64,000 bases of DNA from an uncultured Clostridia bacterium (GTDB lineage: Bacteria > Bacillota > Clostridia > UBA1381): contig CAKSSN010000002.1 of NCBI GenBank assembly GCA_934489015.1, positions 62,001 to 126,000 of the forward strand, written 5' to 3'. The translations under genes were made by a program, and so were the position numbers. A model generated the notes under the pieces. The model saw nothing but the letters and a program-made list of their open reading frames with translations. It was not told the DNA's origin and did not search any database. Shown piece by piece: positions 35,101-43,063 of this stretch. How positions within the stretch are numbered: the stretch's first letter is position 1; each line of letters starts with the position of its first letter.

Positions 35101-35834
35101 TAGTATATAACCTCCGTAAGACACAAGCCCTTTGCCGGTGCCGTTATCCCCGCACGGCTGCGCTCGCCCGACGCGATAATGCCGCTTATTTCCTCGCTAT
35201 CCGTTTTTCCGCTGCCCACAGCGATTAACGTTCCGGCAATTATTCTTACCATATTATAAAGAAAACCGTTTCCGACAACATCAATCGTAACAAAATCGCC
35301 TTTTTTTTCAACATCGAGAGAATAAATCGTTCTTACCGTTGTTTTAACGGTAAAGCCTGCCGATGCAAACCCGACAAAATCATGCGTTCCGACAAAATAC
35401 TGCGCCGCTTTTTTCATTTTTTCAACATTAAGTGGAAATTTAACAGAATATACAAACGGATAAAGAAACGGATCGGAAATTCCGCTGTTTAAAATGCGAT
35501 AGGTGTAATGCTTTTTCTTTGCCGATCTACACGCGTCAAAATCCTCCGAAACGTCAAGCGCTTCGGTGCACACAATATCCTCCGGCAGATGTGCGTTAAG
35601 AGCGTAAGGAAGTTTTTCCGCCGAAATAGCGCTTTCCGTTTTGAAGCTAACGCAAAACATTTTTGCGTGAACGCCGGAATCCGTTCTGCCGCAGCCGATA
35701 AGCTTAGGTGCTTCACCGGTTACGGCGCTTACAGCCTCGCCGAGCCGCTGCTGAACGGTTATACCGTTTTTTTGAATTTGCCAGCCGCAGTAACGGCTGC
35801 CGTTAAACTTGATTGTCAGCTTAATATTTCTCAT
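35100..35834 (-). CDS. truA: tRNA pseudouridine synthase A
   Basis: Enzyme of 244 residues that makes pseudouridine at tRNA positions 38-40. The catalytic Asp is in 'GCGRTDSGVHA' near residue 52, and 'FLYNMVRIIAGTLIAVGSG' near 190 is a family signature. It is the first gene of a truA-DUF5711-cvpA run. Confidence 0.96.
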   Translation of the reverse strand: MRNIKLTIKFNGSRYCGWQIQKNGITVQQRLGEAVSAVTGEAPKLIGCGRTDSGVHAKMFCVSFKTESAISAEKLPYALNAHLPEDIVCTEALDVSEDFDACRSAKKKHYTYRILNSGISDPFLYPFVYSVKFPLNVEKMKKAAQYFVGTHDFVGFASAGFTVKTTVRTIYSLDVEKKGDFVTIDVVGNGFLYNMVRIIAGTLIAVGSGKTDSEEISGIIASGERSRAGITAPAKGLCLTEVIY

Positions 35835-35901
35835 TTTTATCTCACAAAAAATAATTTTAAGAGGCGCATTTTTAACATACCCCTTTTATCAATATACATT
35901 T

Positions 35902-35930
35902 ATTTTATCATATTTTACCGACAAAATCAA
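35902..35930 (-). promoter_or_regulatory. Promoter of truA
   Basis: Minus-strand TTGATT (35925-35930), 17-base spacer, TAAAAT (35902-35907). Confidence 0.5.
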
Positions 35931-35966
35931 GACCTTGAGAAAAAATTTTTTAAAATTTAAAATTTA

Positions 35967-37370
35967 TTAATTTTCAAGTCTGCTTTTATTTATATGCGGC
36001 GATATTGCGGTCGGATATTCTCCGCCGAAGCACGCGCTGCAATAGCCGTCATCATCAATCAAATCCCTAAGCTTTTCAATCGGGAGAAAAGAAAGGCTGT
36101 CCGCGCCGAGAATTTCGGCTATTTCCTCCGCCGAATGTTTGCAGGCTATAAGATTTTCGCACGAATCTATGTCCGTGCCGTAATAACAGGGTTTTAAAAA
36201 CGGCGGTGCGGAAATGCGCATATGAATTTCCTTTGCTCCGGCTTCACGAAGAAGCTTAACAATCTGTCCGCTTGTAGTTCCGCGAACGATTGAGTCGTCA
36301 ATTAAAACAACTCTCTTGCCCTCAACTATTTTTTTAATTACGCTCAGCTTTATTCTCACCTTATTTTCGCGGTCGTTTTGCTGAGGAGATATAAATGTTC
36401 TTCCTATATACTTGTTTTTTATAAATCCGAGTCCGTATGTAATTTTCGACTGCTGCGCATAGCCTATTGCCGCATCAATTCCCGAATCCGGAACGCCGAT
36501 TACAACATCCGCATCAACCGGGAAACACTCGGCAAGTATTCTCCCCGCTCTTAGCCTTGCTTCATGAACGCTCGCTCCGTCTATTACCGAGTCGGGACGC
36601 GAAAAATAAATATATTCAAATATGCAGCTGCTCTTTTTTGTTTTTGCGCAGTGAGCCGTATAGGAATGAACGCCGCTTTTATCAAATGAAACAACCTCGC
36701 CCGGCAAAACATCGCGCACAAATTCCGCTCCGACAGCTTCAAGCGCGCAGCTTTCGGAGGCTATAACAAAGCTTCCGTCCTCCCTTTTTCCGTAGCAAAG
36801 CGGACGAAAACCGTATTTATCCCTCGCCGCAAGCAGCTTATCCTCCGACATAACAACAAGCGAATATGCGCCGTCGAGCTTATACATTGCGCTTATAAGC
36901 GCAGCTTCGACAGACGGACTTGTGAGCCGCTCGTGAGTTATGATATACGCTATAATTTCGGTATCGCTCGTCGTATGAAAAATTGCTCCCGACATTTCAA
37001 GCGCGCTTCTTAATTCATATGCGTTTGAAAGGTTTCCGTTATGCGATATTGCAAGCTTGCCCATACGGTGATTTACCTCAATGGGCTGACAGTTTATGCG
37101 CTCGTTTTTTCCAGTGGTTGAATATCTGACATGACCTGCCGCCATACTGCCGCACGGAAAATCCTCAATTATATCCTTTGAAAAAACATCGCTTACAAGT
37201 CCGACATCCTTATATGAGGTAAAATTCCCGTCCGAGCAGACCGATATTCCGCAACCCTCCTGCCCTCTGTGCTGAAGCGCATAAAGACCGTAATAGACAA
37301 TGTTTGCAATTTTAATTTTCTTATCGGAATATACGCCGAAAACGCCGCACTCCTCATGTATATCAGACAT
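35967..37370 (-). CDS. purF: Amidophosphoribosyltransferase, canonical
   Basis: Complete PurF of 467 residues making phosphoribosylamine from PRPP and glutamine. A seven-residue propeptide 'MSDIHEE' precedes the nucleophile Cys in 'CGVFGVYSD'. The oxyanion 'SHNGNLSNAYEL', PRTase motif 'VVLIDDSIVRGTT' and C-terminal Cys pair 'CSACFGGEYP' (likely 4Fe-4S ligands, as in Bacillus PurF) are all present. ATG 37370 is chosen over TTG 37373. It lies outside the purine operon. Confidence 0.96.
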   Translation of the reverse strand: MSDIHEECGVFGVYSDKKIKIANIVYYGLYALQHRGQEGCGISVCSDGNFTSYKDVGLVSDVFSKDIIEDFPCGSMAAGHVRYSTTGKNERINCQPIEVNHRMGKLAISHNGNLSNAYELRSALEMSGAIFHTTSDTEIIAYIITHERLTSPSVEAALISAMYKLDGAYSLVVMSEDKLLAARDKYGFRPLCYGKREDGSFVIASESCALEAVGAEFVRDVLPGEVVSFDKSGVHSYTAHCAKTKKSSCIFEYIYFSRPDSVIDGASVHEARLRAGRILAECFPVDADVVIGVPDSGIDAAIGYAQQSKITYGLGFIKNKYIGRTFISPQQNDRENKVRIKLSVIKKIVEGKRVVLIDDSIVRGTTSGQIVKLLREAGAKEIHMRISAPPFLKPCYYGTDIDSCENLIACKHSAEEIAEILGADSLSFLPIEKLRDLIDDDGYCSACFGGEYPTAISPHINKSRLEN

Positions 37371-37425
37371 CAAATCACTCCGCCTTTCAAAAAACCAAAT
37401 AAAAAGCGCCTGTTTCGGAAAACAT

Positions 37426-37494
37426 ACTGCTCCCCTAACAAAGCGCCGTTGCTTATAAAAACATTTTATCAGCTTTTTTCTTTTTTGTCAAGTA
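37426..37494 (-). promoter_or_regulatory. Promoter and attenuator-like hairpin in front of canonical purF
   Basis: On the minus strand TTGACA and TAAAAT are separated by 17 bases (about 37466-37494). Within the first 50 transcribed bases a stem of about nine pairs, closed by GCGC/GCGC with one bulged U, ends in a UUUUU run. It lies about 45 bases ahead of the purF ribosome binding site. This would work as an attenuator; the signal is unknown. Confidence 0.5.
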
Positions 37495-37548
37495 TGCACC
37501 GTCAATATCGACAAATCGCCGAAAATTACCGAAATGACAACAAAAATT

Positions 37549-38439
37549 TTAACAGTATTTTTTCGTCTGCGCCAAATCCTCCATGCATGAAAAAACTATC
37601 CGCGCATTTTCGGGATATATTTTTTCTATCTCGCTGTCCGGAAGCGGATTTTTTCCCTTTCCCATTTCAACCGTAAAGCCGACTTTTCCGAACTCGCGGA
37701 TAAACCAGTCCTTGCAGCCGCCAACAGACGCTGTCCCCTGCGGTCTTTTAACGCTGTAGCCGCTCACAGCCGCCATATGCTCCGCTATAGTCTTGCTTTC
37801 CGGAAGCTCGCAGCCGTCAAAATCATAATAAATTTCCTCGCCCTGAGAATGAAAACATACGAGCATATCCGCCCTTACTTTTCTTAAAAAAGCGCATACC
37901 GCCGCCGTTTCCGGCTCGCTTTCAAAGCTTTCTCCGCCGTAGAGCGTCGGCGCCGGCTTTTCTATAATGCTCTGCCAAAGCGCATTGTAATTATGATTTA
38001 AATCAACCCCGCGCGCATTTGCCTGCCATACATGGCGGAAGCTGTGAATACCGACCGCACTTATAAGGCGGCGGTGATATTCGTTTGTTATATCGAGTCC
38101 GTTTACGGCTATGTCAACGCCGTCAGGGTTTACCATAGGCAAAACATAAAGCGTTATTTCGGAGAAAAAGCTGCGCGCGCTTTTGCCGAACATATCGCGG
38201 TTTTCAATCGCCGAGCTTTCATATTCCTTTAAAAATTTCATTAAAAACATGCTCGTTATATATTCAAGCCCGTGATGCGCCCCCGTAAGCACAAGCTTTT
38301 TTTCGCCTCTGCCCGTTTTAAGGCAGTAAATGCTTCTGCCCATAACGCTCCTGCCTATCTCCTCAACCTCCGTTGCAACGGGATTAAGCTCGTATATTTG
38401 TTTTTTCAGTGCTTCATAATCATACATTTTCATATCCAT
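37549..38439 (-). CDS. M14-family zinc carboxypeptidase
   Basis: Metallopeptidase of about 296 residues. Zn ligands are in 'GAHHGLEYI' (H and E) and the third His in 'LVCFHSQGEEI', with 'VDLNHNYNALW' as the substrate-binding Asn-Arg-like region and 'FTVEMGKGKNPL' carrying the catalytic Glu. This is the gamma-D-glutamyl-diamino acid peptidase type that trims cell-wall peptides. No signal peptide or LysM is present, which suggests cytosolic muropeptide recycling or action in the spore. The start is one of three close Met codons. Confidence 0.85.
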   Translation of the reverse strand: MDMKMYDYEALKKQIYELNPVATEVEEIGRSVMGRSIYCLKTGRGEKKLVLTGAHHGLEYITSMFLMKFLKEYESSAIENRDMFGKSARSFFSEITLYVLPMVNPDGVDIAVNGLDITNEYHRRLISAVGIHSFRHVWQANARGVDLNHNYNALWQSIIEKPAPTLYGGESFESEPETAAVCAFLRKVRADMLVCFHSQGEEIYYDFDGCELPESKTIAEHMAAVSGYSVKRPQGTASVGGCKDWFIREFGKVGFTVEMGKGKNPLPDSEIEKIYPENARIVFSCMEDLAQTKKYC

Positions 38440-38506
38440 CCGTTTCGTATAATTTTTTTCTGTATAATATTTTATTCGCCGCACCGAAAAATTATGACTG
38501 ATTTTA

Positions 38507-38944
38507 TTAAACAAGCGTCATAATATAATACACAATTCCGCATACAACCGACGCAATGCAGCCGTAAAGAATAACAGGCCCGGCAATAGTAAAAATTTTT
38601 GCTCCCACTCCGAGAACAAGCCCCTCAGTTTGCGATTCGAGAGCCGGAGAAACAACCGAATTTGCAAAGCCCGTAATCGGAACAATTGTGCCGGCTCCGG
38701 CATACTTCGCCATTTTCGGATAAATGTCAAGCCCCGTAAGCAGCGCGCCGAAAAACACAAGCGTTATCGACGTTGCCGCTGCCGCCTGCTCGTCGGGAAG
38801 CGAAAACGATTTGTACATATTTAAAATCGCCTGACCTATCGTGCAAATCGCTCCTCCGAACAAAAACGCCATCAGACAGTTTTTTAATATCGGTGATTTT
38901 TTCGATATAGATTCAACATATTCCTTATATTCTTTTTTATCCAT
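38507..38944 (-). CDS. spoVAC: Stage V sporulation protein AC
   Basis: Membrane protein of about 145 residues with 'PILKNCLMAFLFGGAICTIGQ' and 'AGAGTIVPITGFANSVVSPALE', typical of SpoVAC, the channel-forming component for dipicolinic acid movement into and out of spores. SpoVAE is a close relative. ATG 38944 has better spacing from AGGGG than ATG 38950. The partners spoVAD and spoVAE are not next to it here. Confidence 0.85.
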   Translation of the reverse strand: MDKKEYKEYVESISKKSPILKNCLMAFLFGGAICTIGQAILNMYKSFSLPDEQAAAATSITLVFFGALLTGLDIYPKMAKYAGAGTIVPITGFANSVVSPALESQTEGLVLGVGAKIFTIAGPVILYGCIASVVCGIVYYIMTLV

Positions 38945-39036
38945 ATTCATGCACCCCTTTTAAGCTTATTATGCGTGCGGAAAATTATTTATATTCGTAA
39001 AAATGTAAACATAATTTAAATTTTAGTATAAATATG

Positions 39037-39065
39037 TTGAAATTTTCACAAATACGTTATATACT
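39037..39065 (+). promoter_or_regulatory. Promoter of the DUF5685 gene
   Basis: TTGAAA (39037-39042), 17-base spacer and TATACT (39060-39065), followed by a CGGAGG ribosome binding site. Confidence 0.65.
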
Positions 39066-39087
39066 TATATGTATCGGAGGAAAAGGT

Positions 39088-39945
39088 ATGTTTGGCTATG
39101 TAAACGTTTATGCGGACGAGCTTAAGGTTCGTCATTATAAAGATTTTAAGGCATATTACTGCGGACTTTGCAGAGCTGTCGGAAAGCGCTGCTCGCAAAT
39201 TGCGCGGCTCGGACTAAGCTATGATATGACATTTCTTGCAATCGTTCTTTCTTCGCTCTCGAATGATAAAACGGAATATAAAACAGCTCCGTGCATAGCG
39301 CACCCGATAACAAAGCGAACGTCGGTTATATCCGACAGGGCTGTGGACTACGCGGCGGACGCTTCCGTTATTCTGTTTTACCTGAAGCTTTCGGACGACT
39401 GGCACGACGACAAAAGCCTGATTTCTCTTGCTTCAATGGCACTCTTTTGCAGAGCTTACAAAAAGGCATGCAAAAGACTGCCGGAGCTTGCGGAAAAGAT
39501 AAAAAAGCATTTATCGGAGCTTTCAAAGCTTGAAAAGGAGGGCTGCGGAGATATTGACATCTGCGCCGACTGCTTTGCAAAAATCACAGAAGAGCTTTTT
39601 TCGCCAGATTTTACCGAAAACAACAAAAGGCAGGCCGCATGGCTCGGCTATAACATAGGCAGATGGATTTACGTTATAGACGCGCTTTCGGATATGGAAA
39701 AGGATTTTAAAAAGAAAAAATTTAATCCGTATCTGTCGGGCTTTGGCGGCGATATAAAAAAGCATATTACTATTACTGCGGAAAACGCGGCCGCACCGCT
39801 GACATTTACGCTCGAAAATGCGTCATCCGCCTTTGAGCTTATGAAAATTTACAAAAACAAAGAAATAATTGAAAATATACTCTATATCTCGCTTCCCATG
39901 AAGCAGGATATGATAATTGACAAACTGAAGGAGTGTTCTGCTTGA
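39088..39945 (+). CDS. DUF5685 family protein
   Basis: Protein of 285 residues beginning 'MFGYVNVYADELKV'. A Cys motif 'YYCGLCRAVGKRC' lies near residue 24 and 'CADCFAKITEELF' near 160. The rest is helical ('YDMTFLAIVLSSL', 'GRWIYVIDALSDMEKDFKKKKFNPYL'), without a signal peptide. The family has no known function. It sits directly before a J-domain protein whose TTG start overlaps this stop, and that pairing suggests a shared folding or assembly role. Confidence 0.82.
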   Translation: MFGYVNVYADELKVRHYKDFKAYYCGLCRAVGKRCSQIARLGLSYDMTFLAIVLSSLSNDKTEYKTAPCIAHPITKRTSVISDRAVDYAADASVILFYLKLSDDWHDDKSLISLASMALFCRAYKKACKRLPELAEKIKKHLSELSKLEKEGCGDIDICADCFAKITEELFSPDFTENNKRQAAWLGYNIGRWIYVIDALSDMEKDFKKKKFNPYLSGFGGDIKKHITITAENAAAPLTFTLENASSAFELMKIYKNKEIIENILYISLPMKQDMIIDKLKECSA

Positions 39946-40556
39946 ATCCATATGAGGTACTCGGCGTAAGCGAAAACGCCGACGAAGAAACAATTAAAAA
40001 AGCGTATAAGGAGCTTGTGAAGAAATATCACCCGGACAGATATGTAAACAATCCGCTCGCCGACCTTGCCGCCGAAAAGCTAAAGGAGATAAACAAGGCG
40101 TATGACATGATCTGCCGCTCAAAAAGCAGCGGCGGCTCGTACAGCGATCAGGGAAGCTATTCGGGCAGCTACAACGGTTCCGGCTCTTATTCGGGAGCCG
40201 GCGGCTTTCAGCGCGTTCGCATGATGATTAACGCAAGGCGGTTTGCGGAGGCGGAGCAGGAGCTTTCATCGCTTCCGCACACTGCGGAGTGGAACTACCT
40301 TATGGGTCTTGCAAGGCTCGGAAGAGGAATGTATGATTCGGGAATAAATTATCTGAGAACTGCCGTTAATATGGAGCCTAACAATCTTGAATATGTTTCG
40401 GCGCTTAATAATGTTACGCAGAGGAACAATATGTACAGGGATTGGAACACATCCTACAGCGGCTGCGGCTGCGACCCATGCAGCTTATGTACAAATCTTC
40501 TTTGTGCAGACTGTTGCTGCGAATGTATGGGCGGAGATTTAATTCCGTGCTGCTGA
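39942..40556 (+). CDS. J-domain protein with Cys-rich tail
   Basis: Protein of about 204 residues. The J domain (about 1-62: 'NPYEVLGV', 'KKYHPDRYV', 'EINKAYDMI') carries the HPD motif that stimulates DnaK. A Gly/Ser/Tyr-rich linker follows (about 65-93), then a TPR-like helical segment, and the last 30 residues hold over ten Cys ('CGCDPCSLC', 'CADCCCECMGG'). TTG 39942 overlaps the previous stop (TTGA). This is not DnaJ itself, since the canonical zinc repeats are missing. Confidence 0.85.
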   Translation: MNPYEVLGVSENADEETIKKAYKELVKKYHPDRYVNNPLADLAAEKLKEINKAYDMICRSKSSGGSYSDQGSYSGSYNGSGSYSGAGGFQRVRMMINARRFAEAEQELSSLPHTAEWNYLMGLARLGRGMYDSGINYLRTAVNMEPNNLEYVSALNNVTQRNNMYRDWNTSYSGCGCDPCSLCTNLLCADCCCECMGGDLIPCC

Positions 40557-40572
40557 TGCGGAGGGATTTTTG

Positions 40573-41076
40573 ATGAACAAAACAAGGGAAATAACGCTCG
40601 GCGGAATTTACAGCGCCCTTTCGGTCATATTTTTATATCTTGCGTGCATACTGCCGACAATGAAGCTTGCGTTCGCGTTTGCAGCTTCTTGTATGCCGGC
40701 GTTTACGTGCGCCGAATGTAAAAGCCGAAAAACCTCGCTTATCTGCGGAATATCGAGCGGAATTATTGCCGCTCTGTTAATGCCGAAGCAGGGACTCGGC
40801 GGAGTGCTGTCGGTATTTTTCAGCGGCGCGCTTTGCTATTATCCGTCAGTTAAATCACTTTTTGAAACAAAGCTCAATATTGTTTGGGAATGGGCTGCAA
40901 AGCTTGTTTACTTTTCTGCAATATCGGCATTAATCGGGTTTGTTTCAAAAAGAATGGGATTAGATGTTTTCAATATTTTTGTATGCATAGCCGCTTTTTC
41001 GGCATATGATATACTTTTATCGGTGGTTATCAGCTACTACATAAGAAAAATATCACCGATACTGAAAAGAAATTAA
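40573..41076 (+). CDS. Small polytopic membrane protein
   Basis: Hydrophobic protein of 167 residues with about five transmembrane segments, beginning 'MNKTREITLGGIYSALSVIFLYLA'. This N-terminal pattern resembles ECF S-component-like or related integral membrane proteins, but I cannot name a substrate. ATG 40573 follows GGAGGG. It is in line with the J-domain gene and DUF1385. Confidence 0.7.
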   Translation: MNKTREITLGGIYSALSVIFLYLACILPTMKLAFAFAASCMPAFTCAECKSRKTSLICGISSGIIAALLMPKQGLGGVLSVFFSGALCYYPSVKSLFETKLNIVWEWAAKLVYFSAISALIGFVSKRMGLDVFNIFVCIAAFSAYDILLSVVISYYIRKISPILKRN

Positions 41077-41094
41077 CAAGGGATGGTTTAAATT

Positions 41095-42042
41095 ATGATG
41101 AGTAAAAAAGAACACATAACGTCTATCGGCGGTCAAGCTGTTATGGAGGGTGTTATGATGCGCGGCCCGTTTAAAACAGCCGTTGCCGTAAGAAAGCCGG
41201 ACGGCGAAATCGCGATTAAGGTTGACACAAACGGAACAAAAAAGAAAAGCGCATTTGCGCGGCTGCCCATAATTCGCGGCTGCGTAAGCTTTTTTGAGAG
41301 CATGGTTATAGGAATTAAGGCGCTTATGTATTCGGCGGAATTTGTTGACGTTGAGGGCGACGAGGACGAAAAGGAAAGCAAATTTGAAAAGTGGCTTGAT
41401 GATAAATTCGGCGATAAGGTTAAGGATATTGTAATTTACTTTTCAATTTTCGTATCGCTTATTATGAGCGTCGGGCTTTTTATTCTTCTCCCCACCGTTA
41501 TAACGCGCGGACTTGAAGCTTTGTTTTCCGCGCAGACAAAGGCATTTACAGGTATTATGGAGGGTATTGTAAGAATGGTTATATTCCTTTCATACATGGT
41601 TCTTATATCTCAAATGAAGGATATAAAGCGCGTGTTTGAATATCACGGAGCGGAGCATAAAACAATCGCCTGCTATGAGGCCGGAGATGAGCTCACCCCC
41701 GAAAACGCAATGAAATACACAAGACTTCATCCGCGCTGCGGAACAAGCTTTTTGCTTTTCGTTATGATAATAAGCATAATTTTGTTTTCATGTCTGCCGA
41801 GAACGGGAATTTTCCTGAGACTTCTTATGCGCCTTGCGCTGCTTCCCGTTGTTGCCGGGCTTTCCTACGAGGTTATAAAGCTTGCCGGAAGAAGCAAAAA
41901 CAAATTTGTTGCCGCGCTTACAAAGCCGGGACTTTGGCTTCAGAAAATAACAACGCGCGAGCCGGACGAGCATCAGCTTGAGGTTGCGATTACATCAATC
42001 AAAAACGTTATTCCGGAGGATAAAAACGACGATAAATGGTAA
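41095..42042 (+). CDS. DUF1385 family membrane protein (YqhQ-like)
   Basis: Protein of 315 residues with 'SIGGQAVMEGVMMRGP' at the N-terminus, the DUF1385 signature, and about four transmembrane segments. 'EYHGAEHKTIACYEAGD' and 'HPRCGTSFLLFV' are further conserved stretches that could bind metal. The family is common next to prmC and rpmE in Firmicutes. The function is unknown. Its stop overlaps the prmC start. Confidence 0.85.
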   Translation: MMSKKEHITSIGGQAVMEGVMMRGPFKTAVAVRKPDGEIAIKVDTNGTKKKSAFARLPIIRGCVSFFESMVIGIKALMYSAEFVDVEGDEDEKESKFEKWLDDKFGDKVKDIVIYFSIFVSLIMSVGLFILLPTVITRGLEALFSAQTKAFTGIMEGIVRMVIFLSYMVLISQMKDIKRVFEYHGAEHKTIACYEAGDELTPENAMKYTRLHPRCGTSFLLFVMIISIILFSCLPRTGIFLRLLMRLALLPVVAGLSYEVIKLAGRSKNKFVAALTKPGLWLQKITTREPDEHQLEVAITSIKNVIPEDKNDDKW

Positions 42043-42863
42043 TAGATGATTTAAAAAGGGATGTTAAAAAATATCTTTCCGAGCGCGATACATATCTTTT
42101 AATATCGGGTATGCTCGGTATATCCGCAACCGACTATGCACTCGGCGGAAAAAAAGAGGTAAACATAAGGGATTTTGTCAAAACGGTAGCCGCAGCGCAA
42201 AAAATTGCGAACGGTTATCCGCTTCAATACGCTGTAGGCTACACGGAGTTTATGTCGCTTAAGTTTTTTGTTGACGAAAGCGTTTTAATTCCGCGCCCCG
42301 ACACCGAAACACTTGTTGAAGCTGTAATTAACGGCGCAGATAAAAGCAAAACATATTCCCTGCTCGATATAGGAACAGGCTCCGGAGCCGTCGGGATTTC
42401 AATTTCGCACTTTATCTCATGCCGCGCGGATTTACTTGACATAAGCGCTGCCGCTCTTGAAACGGCGCGCAAAAATGCAGAAGAAAATCATGTTAATGCG
42501 GAATTTATCCGCTGCGATATTCTCCGCGAGGTGCCGCAGAAAAAATACGATATTATAGTATCAAATCCGCCGTATATAGAAAGCGCGGTTATTCCGACTC
42601 TTGATAAAAACGTGCGCTGCTTTGAGCCGCACGGCGCGCTCGACGGCGGAAAGGACGGACTTATTTTCTATAGGCGCATATGCTCCGCCGCACCGAAAAT
42701 TTTAAACGGCGGCGGTCTGCTTGCCTTTGAGGTTGGATATAATCAGGCGGAAAGCGTAAGTGAGCTTATGAAGCCGAATTTTGAAAAAATCGAAATTTTA
42801 AAAGATTTGTGCGGCGTTTCGAGAGTTGTTAAGGGCTATCTTAAAGGTACAAAAACGATTTGA
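42036..42863 (+). CDS. prmC: Release factor glutamine methyltransferase
   Basis: SAM-dependent methyltransferase of 275 residues that modifies the GGQ glutamine of release factors. 'LLDIGTGSGAVGI' near residue 110 is the SAM motif and 'VSNPPYIES' near 180 the catalytic NPPY. The N-terminal helical domain that binds the release factor is complete. prfA is not in the window. Confidence 0.95.
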   Translation: MVIDDLKRDVKKYLSERDTYLLISGMLGISATDYALGGKKEVNIRDFVKTVAAAQKIANGYPLQYAVGYTEFMSLKFFVDESVLIPRPDTETLVEAVINGADKSKTYSLLDIGTGSGAVGISISHFISCRADLLDISAAALETARKNAEENHVNAEFIRCDILREVPQKKYDIIVSNPPYIESAVIPTLDKNVRCFEPHGALDGGKDGLIFYRRICSAAPKILNGGGLLAFEVGYNQAESVSELMKPNFEKIEILKDLCGVSRVVKGYLKGTKTI

Positions 42864-43011
42864 AATGATTGCTTTATTAAAATAAAACTGCTGCAAACGA
42901 GCATTAAATTACTCACTTGCTGCCGCTTGAAAATTTAGGCATGAGGGAGTTGGGCTCACGCCTAAGGAAATGTTAAAAAATCCAAAGCGTAGAAAAAATA
43001 CACATGAGAGT

Positions 43012-43055
43012 AAAGGCTGCGGGAAAAAGTCAATTGACTTTTTCCCGCAGCCTTT
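43012..43055. terminator. Bidirectional terminator, 44-base perfect palindrome
   Basis: A perfect inverted repeat of 22 pairs with no spacer, AAAGGCTGCGGG at each outer arm and CAATTG at the centre. On the plus strand it is followed by GTTTTTTATT. It lies between convergent prmC and the large secreted protein gene. Confidence 0.9.
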
Positions 43056-43063
43056 GTTTTTTA

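Noticed and set aside
38951..39036. Forespore sigma-factor promoter for spoVAC
   Set aside because: A GTATT...CATATTTA pair exists on the minus strand, but its spacing is too short for the usual SigG/SigF pattern.
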